NCBI GenBank assembly: GCA_005787035.1
Contig: SYCI01000118.1
Span: 1 to 38,354 of the forward strand
Direction of reading: 5' to 3'
DNA length: 38,354 bases
Source of the DNA: Actinomycetota bacterium
GTDB lineage: Bacteria; Actinomycetota; Acidimicrobiia; Acidimicrobiales; Ilumatobacteraceae
Below the pieces are notes generated by a model that did no database searches, was not told the DNA's origin, and saw nothing but the letters and a program-made list of their open reading frames with translations. Within the stretch, counting starts at the first letter, position 1. The number at the start of each line of letters is the position of its first letter. The position numbers and the translations under genes were made by a program. Below, one piece after another: positions 24,044 through 31,535 of this stretch.

Positions 24044-26011
24044 ATGTCGGAGATCTCGGTCGTCCTGCCCGACGGCGCCCAACGTTCACTCGCCGCTGAC
24101 TCTCGCGTGTTCGATCTCGCGACTTCGATCTCCCGAAATCTGGCCAAGGGCGCCGTGGCCGGTCGCGTCAACGGTTCGCTCGTCGATCTCTCGTCGGTTC
24201 TGGCCGACGGCGATCAGGTCGCCATCATCACCGCCGACTCCGAAGAGGGCCGTCACGTTCTGAGGCACTCGACCGCCCATGTGCTCGCGCAAGCGGTGTT
24301 GCAGGTGTTCCCGGGAGCCAAGTACACGATCGGTCCGGCGATCGAGAACGGCTTCTACTACGACTTCGATCTGGGTGGACGAGCCTTCACCGAAGACGAC
24401 CTCGCCGTCGTGGAGGCTCGGATGCGCGAGATCATGAAGGCCGATCAACCCTTCACCCGTTCGACGGTCAGCGCCGATGAGGCCCTGGTGATCTTCGGTG
24501 ATCAGCCGTACAAGTGCGAGATCATCAACCGAGTACGCAGCGGTGGCGCCGACGGTTCCGACGCCGGGGAAGTCGGTTCGGCGGATGCTGTCTCGGTTTA
24601 CCGAAATTCCGACTCCTTCGTCGACCTCTGCCTCGGACCCCACGTGCCCTCCACGGGACGACTCGGTCACTTTCGATTGCAGAAGGTCTCGGCTGCTTAT
24701 TGGCGGGGGAACGAGAAGGGTCCGACCCTCCAACGGATCTACGGCACCGCCTGGGAATCGAAGGCCGCGCTCGATGAATACGTACAACGCCTCGAGGAAG
24801 CCGAGCGTCGCGACCATCGACGGTTAGCGGTCGAACTCGACCTCCTTTCGTTCCCGAGTGAACTCGGCGGCGGGCTCGCCGTTTGGCACCCCAAGGGCGC
24901 GATCGTTCGCAAGCTGATGGAGGACTACAGCCGGTTGCGCCACCAGACGGGCGGCTACCAGTTCGTCTTCACTCCGCACCTCGCCAACGCGAATCTCTTC
25001 CAGACCTCGGGCCACCTCGACTTCTATGCCGACGGCATGTATCCGCCCATGGAAATGGACAACGGGACCTATTACCCCAAGCCCATGAATTGTCCGATGC
25101 ACTGCTTGATCTTCCGAAGTCGGGGGCGTAGTTACCGCGAGCTTCCGCTCCGACTGTTCGAACTCGGCACGGTGTACCGCTACGAAAGGGCCGGAACCCT
25201 CCACGGCCTGTTGCGCATCCGCGGCTTCACCCAGGACGACAGCCACATCTACTGCACACGCGATCAGCTTCAGGACGAGATCATCTCTCTTCTCGATTTC
25301 GTCATGAGCGTGTTGCGTGCGTTCGGTTTCGACGACTTCTCGTTCCATCTCTCGACCAAGGACCCGTCCAAGTACGTCGGTTCCGACGAGATCTGGGACG
25401 AGGCGACCAATGCTCTGGCCCGTGCCCTCACGGTGCACAAAGTCGAGTATTCGGTCAAGGAGGGCGATGCCGCCTTCTACGGTCCCAAGATCGACATCCA
25501 CGTGAAGGACGCCATCGGACGAACCTGGCAGTTGTCGACCATCCAGTGCGATTTCAATCTGCCCGAGCGTTTCGGGCTCGAGTACGTCGCGACCGACGGA
25601 AGCCGTCAGCGCCCGATCATGTTGCACCGTGCGTTGTTCGGCTCGGTCGAGCGTTTCTTCGGCGTGCTCGTCGAGCACTACGCCGGTGCTTTCCCCACGT
25701 GGCTTTCACCGGTGCAGGTTCGAGTCCTTCCAGTCGCCGATTCGCATCAGGAGTACGCCGACCGTGTTGCCGAGACCCTGCGGGCGTCCGATGTGCGAGT
25801 CGACGTGGTCGAAGCTTCCGATCAACTCGGCAAACGAATCCGCAACGCCAAGGTCGAGAAGATCCCCTACGTCCTCGTCGTGGGCGACGACGATGTCGCC
25901 TCGTCCACCGTGGGTGTGAATGCCCGTGGCGCCGACGTCGAACGCGGAGTCGGCCTCACCGAATTCGTCGACCGGGTGGTCCGGGACATCGCCCTGCATT
26001 CGGCGGTCTGA
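24044..26011 (+). CDS. thrS: Threonyl-tRNA synthetase
   Basis: Charges tRNA-Thr and edits Ser-tRNA-Thr. It has 655 residues. The N-terminal TGS domain is residues 1-63. The editing domain has HSTAHVLAQAVLQVFP and later residues in DLCLGPHVPSTGRL. The class II catalytic core carries motif 2 (FELGTVYRYERAGTLHGLLR), the zinc Cys in PKPMNCPMHCL, and motif 3 (MLHRALFGSVERFFGVL). The C-terminal anticodon-binding domain begins LSPVQVRVLPV. thrS, a HIT gene, pgsA and patA in this order matches the mycobacterial neighbourhood. Confidence 0.97.
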   Translation: MSEISVVLPDGAQRSLAADSRVFDLATSISRNLAKGAVAGRVNGSLVDLSSVLADGDQVAIITADSEEGRHVLRHSTAHVLAQAVLQVFPGAKYTIGPAIENGFYYDFDLGGRAFTEDDLAVVEARMREIMKADQPFTRSTVSADEALVIFGDQPYKCEIINRVRSGGADGSDAGEVGSADAVSVYRNSDSFVDLCLGPHVPSTGRLGHFRLQKVSAAYWRGNEKGPTLQRIYGTAWESKAALDEYVQRLEEAERRDHRRLAVELDLLSFPSELGGGLAVWHPKGAIVRKLMEDYSRLRHQTGGYQFVFTPHLANANLFQTSGHLDFYADGMYPPMEMDNGTYYPKPMNCPMHCLIFRSRGRSYRELPLRLFELGTVYRYERAGTLHGLLRIRGFTQDDSHIYCTRDQLQDEIISLLDFVMSVLRAFGFDDFSFHLSTKDPSKYVGSDEIWDEATNALARALTVHKVEYSVKEGDAAFYGPKIDIHVKDAIGRTWQLSTIQCDFNLPERFGLEYVATDGSRQRPIMLHRALFGSVERFFGVLVEHYAGAFPTWLSPVQVRVLPVADSHQEYADRVAETLRASDVRVDVVEASDQLGKRIRNAKVEKIPYVLVVGDDDVASSTVGVNARGADVERGVGLTEFVDRVVRDIALHSAV

Positions 26012-26012
26012 C

Positions 26013-26528
26013 TTGGCCGCCGATCGCTCGGTTCTGTGGGCCGGTTGGCGTCATCGGTACTTCGAGTCGGACCGAAGGAGTGGCGACCGCTCGGTGTTCA
26101 GAGAGATTCTCGAGTCGGGACGATCCGACGACGAGACCCTCATCGTGCGGCGGGGGAGTGATTGCTTCGCCATCTTGAATCTCCATCCCTACTCGGGTGG
26201 ACATCTCATGGTTCTTCCGTACCGAGAAGTCGCCGATCCCTCCGATCTCACTCCGGCCGAGTCGTCCGAACTCTGGACCCTGGTCACTCAGGCCGTGGGC
26301 GTCCTGCGGGTCGCGCTCGGAGCGACGGGTGTCAACGTCGGACTGAATCTTGGTTCAGCGGCCGGAGGCAGCGTTCCCGAGCACCTTCATGTCCACGTCG
26401 TGCCTCGTTGGTCCGGTGATGTGAACTTTCTCGGCGCCACCGCCGAAACTCGCGTGATACCCGAAGCGCTCGATGTCACGGCGGCTCGGATTCGCTCGGC
26501 GTGGGCCGCCACCGCCTCACCGGCGTAG
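26013..26528 (+). CDS. HIT-family nucleotide hydrolase/phosphorylase
   Basis: A 171-residue histidine-triad protein. The catalytic triad is HLHVHVVPR (about residues 128-136) after GGSVPEHL. The N-terminal LWAGWRHRYFES corresponds to the conserved LW-x-P-W-R-like start of actinobacterial HIT proteins, many of which act on diadenosine polyphosphates such as Ap4A. The likely start is TTG 26013, one base after the thrS stop, because the conserved N-terminal block begins at once. The position between thrS and pgsA is conserved with mycobacteria. The substrate is inferred only from the family. Confidence 0.9.
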   Translation: MAADRSVLWAGWRHRYFESDRRSGDRSVFREILESGRSDDETLIVRRGSDCFAILNLHPYSGGHLMVLPYREVADPSDLTPAESSELWTLVTQAVGVLRVALGATGVNVGLNLGSAAGGSVPEHLHVHVVPRWSGDVNFLGATAETRVIPEALDVTAARIRSAWAATASPA

Positions 26529-26531
26529 CGT
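26526..26531 (+). promoter_or_regulatory. Predicted leaderless -10 for the small membrane protein gene
   Basis: TAGCGT includes the HIT-gene stop and is followed by six bases and ATG 26538. It fits TANNNT; no Shine-Dalgarno site is visible. Confidence 0.42.
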
Positions 26532-26537
26532 GTCGTC

Positions 26538-27044
26538 ATGGCTGAGGTTGCTCACGACCGCGACGATCACACCGACGTCCTTCCCGATGATCTGAACGCC
26601 GTCGACAATCGACTCCCGTTCAAGTACCCGGACAACAGTCGACGCCGGATTCCGGGCACGATGTACGTGGTCATCGGAATTGCGGTGGCGGTGGTCGGAT
26701 TCTCGCGGCGCGACGAAGCCGTTCTCGTCAACGACGGTCTCGTGGCGGGGGGAGTCCTTCTCGTCCTGTTCGGCATTCTCAGTCTCACGTCGGGTTGGCG
26801 GATGTCCGTCGACGAGCAGGAGGCTCTCGCCCTGGCCGGGCCGGCGGTGAATTTCACGATCGGCCATGCTTCGGCTCAACAGGTGTGGAGAGGTTTGCGG
26901 AGTCGACCGACGTGGCGAGTGCTCTGCTACTCCGACGAAGAACCCCCTCGTCAACGGGGTTTGGTTCTGGTCGATGCAGTGGACGGCCGGGTCGTGCAGT
27001 CGCTCGTCGAGTCGAGTTCCGACGAGTGGTCATCCCCGAACTGA
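26538..27044 (+). CDS. Small membrane protein of unknown function
   Basis: A 168-residue protein I do not recognise. An acidic, probably cytoplasmic N-terminus (about 38 residues) precedes two predicted membrane segments, about residues 41-56 (TMYVVIGIAVAVVGF) and 67-86 (DGLVAGGVLLVLFGILSLTS). A soluble C-terminal domain of about 80 residues with mixed strands follows (GPAVNFTIGHASAQQVWRG, TWRVLCYSDEEP, RGLVLVDAVDGRVVQSLVE). It lies between the HIT gene and pgsA, where mycobacteria have no such gene. A role in membrane lipid assembly is only suggested by location. Codon use matches the neighbours. Confidence 0.75.
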   Translation: MAEVAHDRDDHTDVLPDDLNAVDNRLPFKYPDNSRRRIPGTMYVVIGIAVAVVGFSRRDEAVLVNDGLVAGGVLLVLFGILSLTSGWRMSVDEQEALALAGPAVNFTIGHASAQQVWRGLRSRPTWRVLCYSDEEPPRQRGLVLVDAVDGRVVQSLVESSSDEWSSPN

Positions 27045-27067
27045 CTGCGCCGAGCGGCTCGATTTCG

Positions 27068-27073
27068 TAGACT
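27068..27073 (+). promoter_or_regulatory. Predicted leaderless -10 element for pgsA
   Basis: TAGACT followed by six bases (CGTCCC) and the pgsA ATG at 27080. It fits TANNNT at the same spacing as at fabI, the LLM gene and lemA. Confidence 0.5.
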
Positions 27074-27079
27074 CGTCCC

Positions 27080-27769
27080 ATGTTCGACGGTCATCTGCGC
27101 GCCCCAGTCGAGAAGGCTGTCAAACCGATCGGTGATCGCCTGCGGCGCACTCGCCTGACTCCCGATCATCTGACCGTGGTCGGCCTCGTGGTGGCCGTCG
27201 CGGCTGCCGTTTCGATCGCCCTCGGCTGGCTCGCGCTCGGCCTGCTCCTCGTCATCATGGCGGCCCTGCCGGACCTTCTGGACGGGGCATTGGCCAAAGC
27301 CTCCAACACATCGAGTCAACGGGGAGCTTTCTTCGATTCAGTGGTCGATCGGGTCACCGATTCGCTCCTCTTCGGTGGAGTCGCGTGGTACTTCGCCTCC
27401 AACGAGTCGTCGCACATGGCCATCCTGCCGCTGGCCGTAGCTGCGATGAGCAGCGTGATCTCCTATGAGCGAGCCAAGGCCGAATCTCTCGGTCTCCAGG
27501 CCAAGGGCGGCCTCATGGAGAGAGCCGAGCGCATCATCCTCTTGTGCATCGGTTTGCTCTTCCCCGTGATCCTCGTCGCGGTCATGTGGGTCATGTTGGC
27601 TTTGGTCTCCCTGACTGCCGTTCAGCGCTTCGTCAAGGTCTGGAAGCAGGCCGCCGTGGCTCCGGTGACCGCGGCCAAGATCGAAATGCGTCGGTCGCGG
27701 CGTCAGAGTCGTCGTTCGGCGCGGCAGTCGCGGCGCCGAGAATTCATGTCCTCGCGCCGACTTCGCTGA
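27080..27769 (+). CDS. pgsA: CDP-alcohol phosphatidyltransferase, probable phosphatidylinositol phosphate synthase
   Basis: Integral membrane enzyme transferring a CDP-activated diacylglycerol to a polar alcohol. By position (thrS-HIT-pgsA-patA) the substrate is most likely inositol-1-phosphate, as for mycobacterial PgsA1. The 229-residue protein has the CDP-alcohol signature DLLDGALAK-x8-G-x3-D-x3-D, with all four Asp residues present (about residues 65-90). The usual Arg in DGxxAR is Lys here. DRVTDSLLFGGVAWYF follows as in phosphatidylinositol phosphate synthases. About five or six hydrophobic helices are seen. The C-terminus (last 30 residues) is strikingly Arg/Ser-rich and likely cytoplasmic. 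Confidence 0.88.
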   Translation: MFDGHLRAPVEKAVKPIGDRLRRTRLTPDHLTVVGLVVAVAAAVSIALGWLALGLLLVIMAALPDLLDGALAKASNTSSQRGAFFDSVVDRVTDSLLFGGVAWYFASNESSHMAILPLAVAAMSSVISYERAKAESLGLQAKGGLMERAERIILLCIGLLFPVILVAVMWVMLALVSLTAVQRFVKVWKQAAVAPVTAAKIEMRRSRRQSRRSARQSRRREFMSSRRLR

Positions 27770-27771
27770 GC

Positions 27772-28716
27772 GTGACCGATTCTCCCCGCCAGGAGTTCGT
27801 CGACAATCTCGTCGTCGGCACCTACCGGTTCGGCTCGCTCCTGTCGAAGTTCGTTCCCGGTCGTTTCGCCGGTCCGACTTCGTCTCTGATCGGACTTCCG
27901 GCGAGTCTCGCTCTCGGTGAGCAGCGACGCATGGTCGACCGCCACATGGCGCGTGTCGTTCCACGGGCTTCGGCTTCGGAACGTCGCCGGCTTGTTCAGG
28001 CTGTTTTCGACAACTACACGCGGTACTACCTCGAGAGCTTTCGTCTCCCGATCGTCACGGTCGAAGAAGTACGTCGCGGCATGACGATCGAGGGCTTCGA
28101 TGAGTACCTGAAACCGGCATTGGCCGCGGGCAAGGGGGCGATCGTCGCCCTTCCGCACTTGGGCGGTTGGGAATGGGCCGGTCGTTGGATGACCGATCAG
28201 GGACAAGCGATGACCGTCGTGGTGGAGCCGCTGCAGCCAGTCGAACTCTTCGAGTGGTTCGTGGATCTCCGTCGGCGCTTCGGGATGACTGTCGTCCCCC
28301 TCGGTCCCGAAGCGGGTCCGGCGGTCCTGCGGGCGTTGAACGCCAACGAGATCGTCTGCCTTCTGTCTGATCGGTTCATCGACGGAGCTTCCACCGAAGT
28401 GGACTTCTTCGGAGAACGCACGCTGTTACCCGCCGGTCCGGCGACCCTCGGTATTCGCACCGGTGCACCGATTCTCCCGACCGCCGTCTACTTCAGCGGA
28501 CGAGGCAACGCTCACCATGCGGTCATTCGACCACCCGTACCGACCCAGCGATTGGGGCGCCTGCGTGAAGATGTCCAACGCGTGACCCAATCGCTCGCAC
28601 GTGAACTCGAGTTCCTGATTCGACGTGCACCCGAGCAGTGGCACCTCCTCCAGCCCAACTGGCCCAGCGATCCGGGCTGGAGGCACGGCTCGCCCCAAGA
28701 AGCGTCCGGCGACTAG
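27772..28716 (+). CDS. patA: PIM acyltransferase-like protein (PatA; LpxL/HtrB family)
   Basis: A 314-residue member of the LpxL/HtrB lysophospholipid acyltransferase family, which includes PatA, the enzyme acylating the mannose of phosphatidylinositol mannosides. The catalytic His lies in ALPHLGGWEWAGRW (HX4E instead of the common HX4D). CLLSDRFIDGASTEVDFFGE and LPAGPATLGIRTGAPILP are the other conserved blocks. The GTG start at 27772 lies two bases after the pgsA stop. The frame extends upstream inside pgsA, which I disregard. pgsA-patA adjacency and the downstream pimA support the PIM assignment; a general acyltransferase cannot be excluded. Confidence 0.85.
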   Translation: MTDSPRQEFVDNLVVGTYRFGSLLSKFVPGRFAGPTSSLIGLPASLALGEQRRMVDRHMARVVPRASASERRRLVQAVFDNYTRYYLESFRLPIVTVEEVRRGMTIEGFDEYLKPALAAGKGAIVALPHLGGWEWAGRWMTDQGQAMTVVVEPLQPVELFEWFVDLRRRFGMTVVPLGPEAGPAVLRALNANEIVCLLSDRFIDGASTEVDFFGERTLLPAGPATLGIRTGAPILPTAVYFSGRGNAHHAVIRPPVPTQRLGRLREDVQRVTQSLARELEFLIRRAPEQWHLLQPNWPSDPGWRHGSPQEASGD

Positions 28717-28725
28717 AAAAGATTC

Positions 28726-29400
28726 GTGCGCCGCTGGTCTCCGGTTTTCGCGGTGTCCGCCGCTCTACTCGTTGCGTCCGCTTGTGGTGGGTCTCAACAG
28801 ACCATGTCCATAATTCGTGACGTGGACGCGATCCAGGTCATGACCCCCGAAGAGGTCGCGGCGATGCGCTCCACCATTCCTCAGTACGACACGAATACGT
28901 CGTCGTCACCGAAAAGTGATGCTCAGGAGACGGCCTCCTCCGAAGCCCCCACGGACGACACCATCCCCCTGAACCAGGACAACCGTCCCGCCGAGTTGAA
29001 GCTCTTCGATGCCTACGCGAAGTTCAAGAGCTGCATCGAGGATGCTGGTGAGACGATTCGGGGCGACCTCCGCGACCGCAACAATCCGGCGTACAAGGAT
29101 CCCAAGTACGCGGAGCTGATTCAGACGTGTGCGGCCCGCAGCAAGATTCTCGAGGCGGTTCAAGAGACGCAGACCGCGCGTGGCAATCTGACCCCCGAAG
29201 AAGTGGAGACGAGGAACGAGGCTTTCAAGCTTCTTTCGGAGTGTTTGAAGAAGAAGGGCTGGTCGATCGAAACCGCCGTCGACGAAAAGGGCCTCATCAA
29301 CCCCACCACGTTCCAGAGTTCCGACGGGACGCTCGACGAACGTGATCTGAATCAGTGCCTGACCGAAACCGGCATCAACGACGCCGTCGAGAACGGATGA
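28726..29400 (+). CDS. Cys-rich lipoprotein of an exporter cassette, function unknown
   Basis: A 224-residue secreted protein. The N-terminus has two Arg, a hydrophobic stretch and a probable lipobox (VASAC, Cys at residue 20). A low-complexity Ser/Asp/Thr linker (about residues 55-85) leads to a helical domain with four Cys (FKSCIEDAGE, LIQTCAARSK, LLSECLKKKGW, DLNQCLTETG). This resembles the small Cys-containing lipoproteins encoded ahead of MacA/MacB-like genes in other actinobacteria, though I know no assigned function. The GTG start follows the patA stop by nine bases. The sequence between, TAGAAA six bases before the start, is a weak -10 candidate. The adaptor ATG overlaps its stop (ATGA). 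Confidence 0.8.
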   Translation: MRRWSPVFAVSAALLVASACGGSQQTMSIIRDVDAIQVMTPEEVAAMRSTIPQYDTNTSSSPKSDAQETASSEAPTDDTIPLNQDNRPAELKLFDAYAKFKSCIEDAGETIRGDLRDRNNPAYKDPKYAELIQTCAARSKILEAVQETQTARGNLTPEEVETRNEAFKLLSECLKKKGWSIETAVDEKGLINPTTFQSSDGTLDERDLNQCLTETGINDAVENG

Positions 29401-31535
29401 AGATGAAGCTGAAGGTGCCCAATTTCGGTCGAACTCAGGTCGCTGGTCTCGCGGTGGTCGGGGTCGCTCTCGTTGCCGTTCTGGTGACCAGGGGCGGAGA
29501 GGAATCGAACGGCGACAAAGCCCTTCTCATCACCCCACGGGCGGTCGAACGTCGCACGTTGTCCGACGTGCTGACCGTCAGTGGCGAAGTCCGTCGCGAA
29601 GAGGTGCAGTCGGTGCGCTCGTCGATCACCGGTCAGGTGAACCGCGTGGACGTGGAGGACGGAGCGACGATCGAGGTCGGGACCGACCTGTTCTCCATCG
29701 ACGGCCGCACAGCCGTCGCGGCACCAGGTGAGTTCCCGTTTTTCCGGCCACTGCAGGTCGGCAGTGCAGGTGCCGATGTCCAGCAACTCGAGCAGATCCT
29801 TTCCGACGAGGGATACGACGTCGGCGAGATCGACACCTTGTTCACCGAATCGACACGGTCCGGTCTGGCCGCTTGGCAAACCGCTCACGGTTACGGAAGT
29901 AGCGGTTCCGAGAGTGACGAGACCGTCACCTTGAACCTCATGGCCAACTCGGCTGGTTACTCGGTAGGAAAGGCGAATTCAGCCGGATTCATCATCGTGC
30001 CGGCGAAGAAATCCTCTCCCGGTTCGTCACCGCAGATCGTGATCTCCGACCTTCCCGACGTGGACATCACCTCGACCCAGGATGACACCTCCGAAGGTGA
30101 CACGGTCAGAGTGAAAGTCACCGTGTCCGAACGCCTCGACTCCGATCTGGTGGTGAACCTGGTTGTCGGCGGAACGGCCACCGAGGGAGCGGACTTCTCC
30201 AAAATTCCGGGCTCGGTCACCATCGAAGCTGGTGATCTGTTCACGACGTTCGAATTCATGATCGAAGAGGACGATGTCATCGAGGACGAGGAAGACATCA
30301 CGCTCTCGGTCAATCCTGGTCTGTCGTTCACGTTCACCCCGGGCACCCAGGGCAGCGTCACTTTCACGATCGACGATGAATCTTCTGATTTCGAGCAGTC
30401 CTTGACGATTCGAAGCAGCAATACGTCGGTCCGGGAAGGATCGGCCGCCACTTTCTTGGTTCGGAGCGCGTACGCGGTGAATCGAGACACCAAGTTCGAT
30501 GTCGAGTTCTCGGGGAGTGCAACCGCCGGTGAGGACTTCGTGGTCGCGTCACCCGATGACCTCGTTCTTCGCTCCGGTAGCTACAGCACGCAATTCCAGG
30601 TGATCACCCGTCAAGACGACGTCTCCGAACTCGACGAAGAACTCGTCGTCACCCTCGTAGCGCGCGAAACCAACGATCCGAGGACCACGTACGAGGTTGG
30701 AACTCCCGCCTCGGCGGTGGTGAAGATCGTCAGCTCCGACCTGCCGGAGTTGACCGTCGTGGGAGGCGGCCGGATCGCCGAAGGTACATCTGGCTCGTTC
30801 CGAATCGTGGCCGACATGCCGGTTGCCGAAGACACTTCGGTCAACTATCAGCTGGGTGGCACGGCCACTCCCGGTCAGGACTACTCAGTCGTCACCGGAA
30901 CCGTTCTGATGAAGGCCGGGACATCGAGTGTTTCGGTGCCCATTCAGGCCCTCGCCGACGATGTCGTCTTCCAGCCGTCCGACATGGTGGTCGCCGATTG
31001 GCCGGCCAAGATCGGCCAGGTGGCCGTGGAGTCCGGCGACTACGTCGCTCCGGGCCAGGAGATCGTCAATCTCACCGAGCCGCAACTGACCGTGACCTTG
31101 AAAGTGGGTGCCGCCGAGCGAGCCGAATTGGAGGTTGGCCAGCGAGCTGCCGTCGATCTGACCGTGGGCGATCAGATCCTGGAGGGAGTGATCTCTTCCC
31201 TTGATGATTCCGCCACCGTCGGTCCGAATGGTGAGCAGATCTACGAAGGAGTCGTGACCGTCGATTCGACCTTCGAGGCAGTCGACGGGGCGACGGTCAC
31301 CGTCGATGTCACTCTCGACGAGGTTGTCGATGCACTCGCCGTGCCGGTTGCCGCAGTTCTGCGATCCGCTGACGGAGACGTCGTGCGAATCGTCAACGAT
31401 GAAGGCACGATCACGAGAGTTCCGGTCACCATCGGTCTCATCGATCGTGAGTGGGCACAGATCCTGACCGGACTGAAGGGGGATGAGCTCGTCGTCGTCG
31501 ACGTGGAGTCCGAGGGAGTCGCCGCCGGCGCATGA
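29397..31535 (+). CDS. MacA-like periplasmic adaptor with peptidoglycan-binding domain and Calx-beta insertions
   Basis: A 712-residue membrane-anchored adaptor (HlyD/MacA family) with unusual architecture. In order: an N-terminal membrane segment (about 14-31); the first half of the biotinyl/lipoyl hairpin (RSSITGQVNRVDVEDGATI, about 73-91); and a PG_binding_1 domain (about 115-167, GSAGADVQQLEQILSDEGYD). Two Calx-beta domains follow (about 212-328 and 335-445), with the acidic signature DDVIEDEED and then DDVSELDEE. A third, shortened Calx-beta domain (about 448-521) ends in DDVVFQPSDM. The second lipoyl half (KIGQVAVESGDYVAPGQEI) and the beta-barrel and membrane-proximal domains complete it. 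ATG 29397 overlaps the lipoprotein stop, and the stop overlaps the ATPase start. It probably links the permease to the cell envelope. Calx-beta domains often bind calcium, which is inferred here. Confidence 0.88.
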   Translation: MKMKLKVPNFGRTQVAGLAVVGVALVAVLVTRGGEESNGDKALLITPRAVERRTLSDVLTVSGEVRREEVQSVRSSITGQVNRVDVEDGATIEVGTDLFSIDGRTAVAAPGEFPFFRPLQVGSAGADVQQLEQILSDEGYDVGEIDTLFTESTRSGLAAWQTAHGYGSSGSESDETVTLNLMANSAGYSVGKANSAGFIIVPAKKSSPGSSPQIVISDLPDVDITSTQDDTSEGDTVRVKVTVSERLDSDLVVNLVVGGTATEGADFSKIPGSVTIEAGDLFTTFEFMIEEDDVIEDEEDITLSVNPGLSFTFTPGTQGSVTFTIDDESSDFEQSLTIRSSNTSVREGSAATFLVRSAYAVNRDTKFDVEFSGSATAGEDFVVASPDDLVLRSGSYSTQFQVITRQDDVSELDEELVVTLVARETNDPRTTYEVGTPASAVVKIVSSDLPELTVVGGGRIAEGTSGSFRIVADMPVAEDTSVNYQLGGTATPGQDYSVVTGTVLMKAGTSSVSVPIQALADDVVFQPSDMVVADWPAKIGQVAVESGDYVAPGQEIVNLTEPQLTVTLKVGAAERAELEVGQRAAVDLTVGDQILEGVISSLDDSATVGPNGEQIYEGVVTVDSTFEAVDGATVTVDVTLDEVVDALAVPVAAVLRSADGDVVRIVNDEGTITRVPVTIGLIDREWAQILTGLKGDELVVVDVESEGVAAGA

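Noticed and set aside
28714-28719. TAGAAA six bases before the lipoprotein gene as a leaderless -10
   Set aside because: Spacing fits, but it lacks the final T of TANNNT and contains the patA stop codon, so it is not counted with the other sites.
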